DNA of 64,000 nt, taken from DATENM01 sp045807725. Lineage in GTDB: Bacteria > Acidobacteriota > Blastocatellia > UBA7656. Each line of letters begins with the position of its first letter. The stretch's first letter is position 1. Shown in pieces: positions 63,853 through 64,000 of this stretch. The stretch lies in the NCBI GenBank assembly GCA_045807725.1, contig JBJMGV010000116.1:30588-94587 (forward strand). The letters are read 5' to 3'. The position numbers were made by a program, and so were the translations under genes. The notes beneath the pieces were generated by a model that did no database searches, was not told where the DNA came from, and saw nothing but the letters and a program-made list of their open reading frames with translations.

Positions 63853-64000
63853 GAGCCTGTTATGAACTATGAGATTAAAGCTCGATAAACCGCTTCAGCA
63901 TCAAGATGGCAAAGGCTAGAAAGTGCAATCCAGCAAGCGTCTCCGGCAACCGCTCGTAATCTCGCGCCAGTCGCCGGAATCGGGCTGCCCAGCCGAAACT
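63853..64000 (-). mobile_element. End of an IS5-type insertion sequence (cut by window edge)
   Basis: The end of an insertion sequence, beginning GAGCCTGTTATGAACT at about 63853. The preceding CTAG (63850-63853) fits the YTAR target preferred by IS5-type elements, but could also be part of the heptad arm. The other end lies beyond the window. Confidence 0.6.
63875..64000 (-). CDS. IS5 family transposase, C-terminal fragment
   Basis: The last 41 residues of a transposase on the minus strand, ending with TAA at 63875-63877; the 5-prime part lies outside the window. The motif RRLARDYERLPETLAGLHF followed by LAFAILMLKRFI is the typical C terminus of IS5-type DDE transposases, with the Y(2)R(3)E(6)-like segment in RDYERLPE. 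The fragment is intact as far as visible; whether the whole gene is complete cannot be told. Confidence 0.85.
   Translation of the reverse strand, partial: SFGWAARFRRLARDYERLPETLAGLHFLAFAILMLKRFIEL

Overview
The window is about 60% GC, densely coded and rich in two-component, c-di-GMP and TPR proteins, with unusually abundant intergenic inverted repeats. Gene content (UPF0182 membrane protein, HYR-domain secreted peptidase, GT87 glycosyltransferase, VIT-VWA and regulator-propeller proteins, a REP-associated transposase) suits a Gram-negative soil bacterium of the Acidobacteriota, perhaps class Blastocatellia. This placement is inferred from gene content only; there is no rRNA gene in the window.

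Layout. 1-2.1 kb: a VanZ-like gene facing an orphan NtrC-type regulator. 2.5-8.4 kb: a same-strand signalling block: PocR-GAF-GGDEF cyclase, an AAA-type ATPase fused to an RsbW-like kinase domain, a STAS antagonist, and a GAF-HD-GYP phosphodiesterase. 8.5-10.5 kb: hybrid histidine kinase. 10.5-14.7 kb: strong promoter, long structured leader, secreted S53-like peptidase. 14.9-20.4 kb (minus): UPF0182 protein, alpha/beta hydrolase, MFS transporter. 20.7-29.4 kb: MBL hydrolase, NPP-type phosphodiesterase, pyrE, truA, uppS, cdsA, GT87, acyl-CoA mutase large subunit. 29.4-33.8 kb: Uma2 protein, two oligopeptide-type ABC ATPases, YIP1 protein. 33.8-38.9 kb (minus): MacA/MacB-like exporter with two permease genes. 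39.3-47.4 kb: zinc-ribbon/pseudokinase/PP2C protein, RpoD-type sigma factor behind a possible structured leader, zinc-ribbon protein, DUF3352-like protein, pgsA. 47.9-63.4 kb: propeller protein, small membrane protein, VIT-VWA protein, REP-associated transposase, a 2615-residue TPR protein and a second DUF3352-like protein. The window ends in an IS5-type transposase fragment.

The most striking unexplained structure is non-coding. At many loci the DNA after a gene is built from degenerate 7-bp units, arranged as two inverted arms, each locus with its own heptamer. The left arm usually begins at, or just inside, a stop codon. Two large loci (pyrE-truA and the right end) enclose palindromic 30-bp repeats spaced by 21 bp. 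The same heptad pattern occurs inside two coding regions. Other candidates are a tandem pair of hairpins with one covarying base pair upstream of the sigma-factor region and a roughly 365-nt structured leader upstream of the peptidase.
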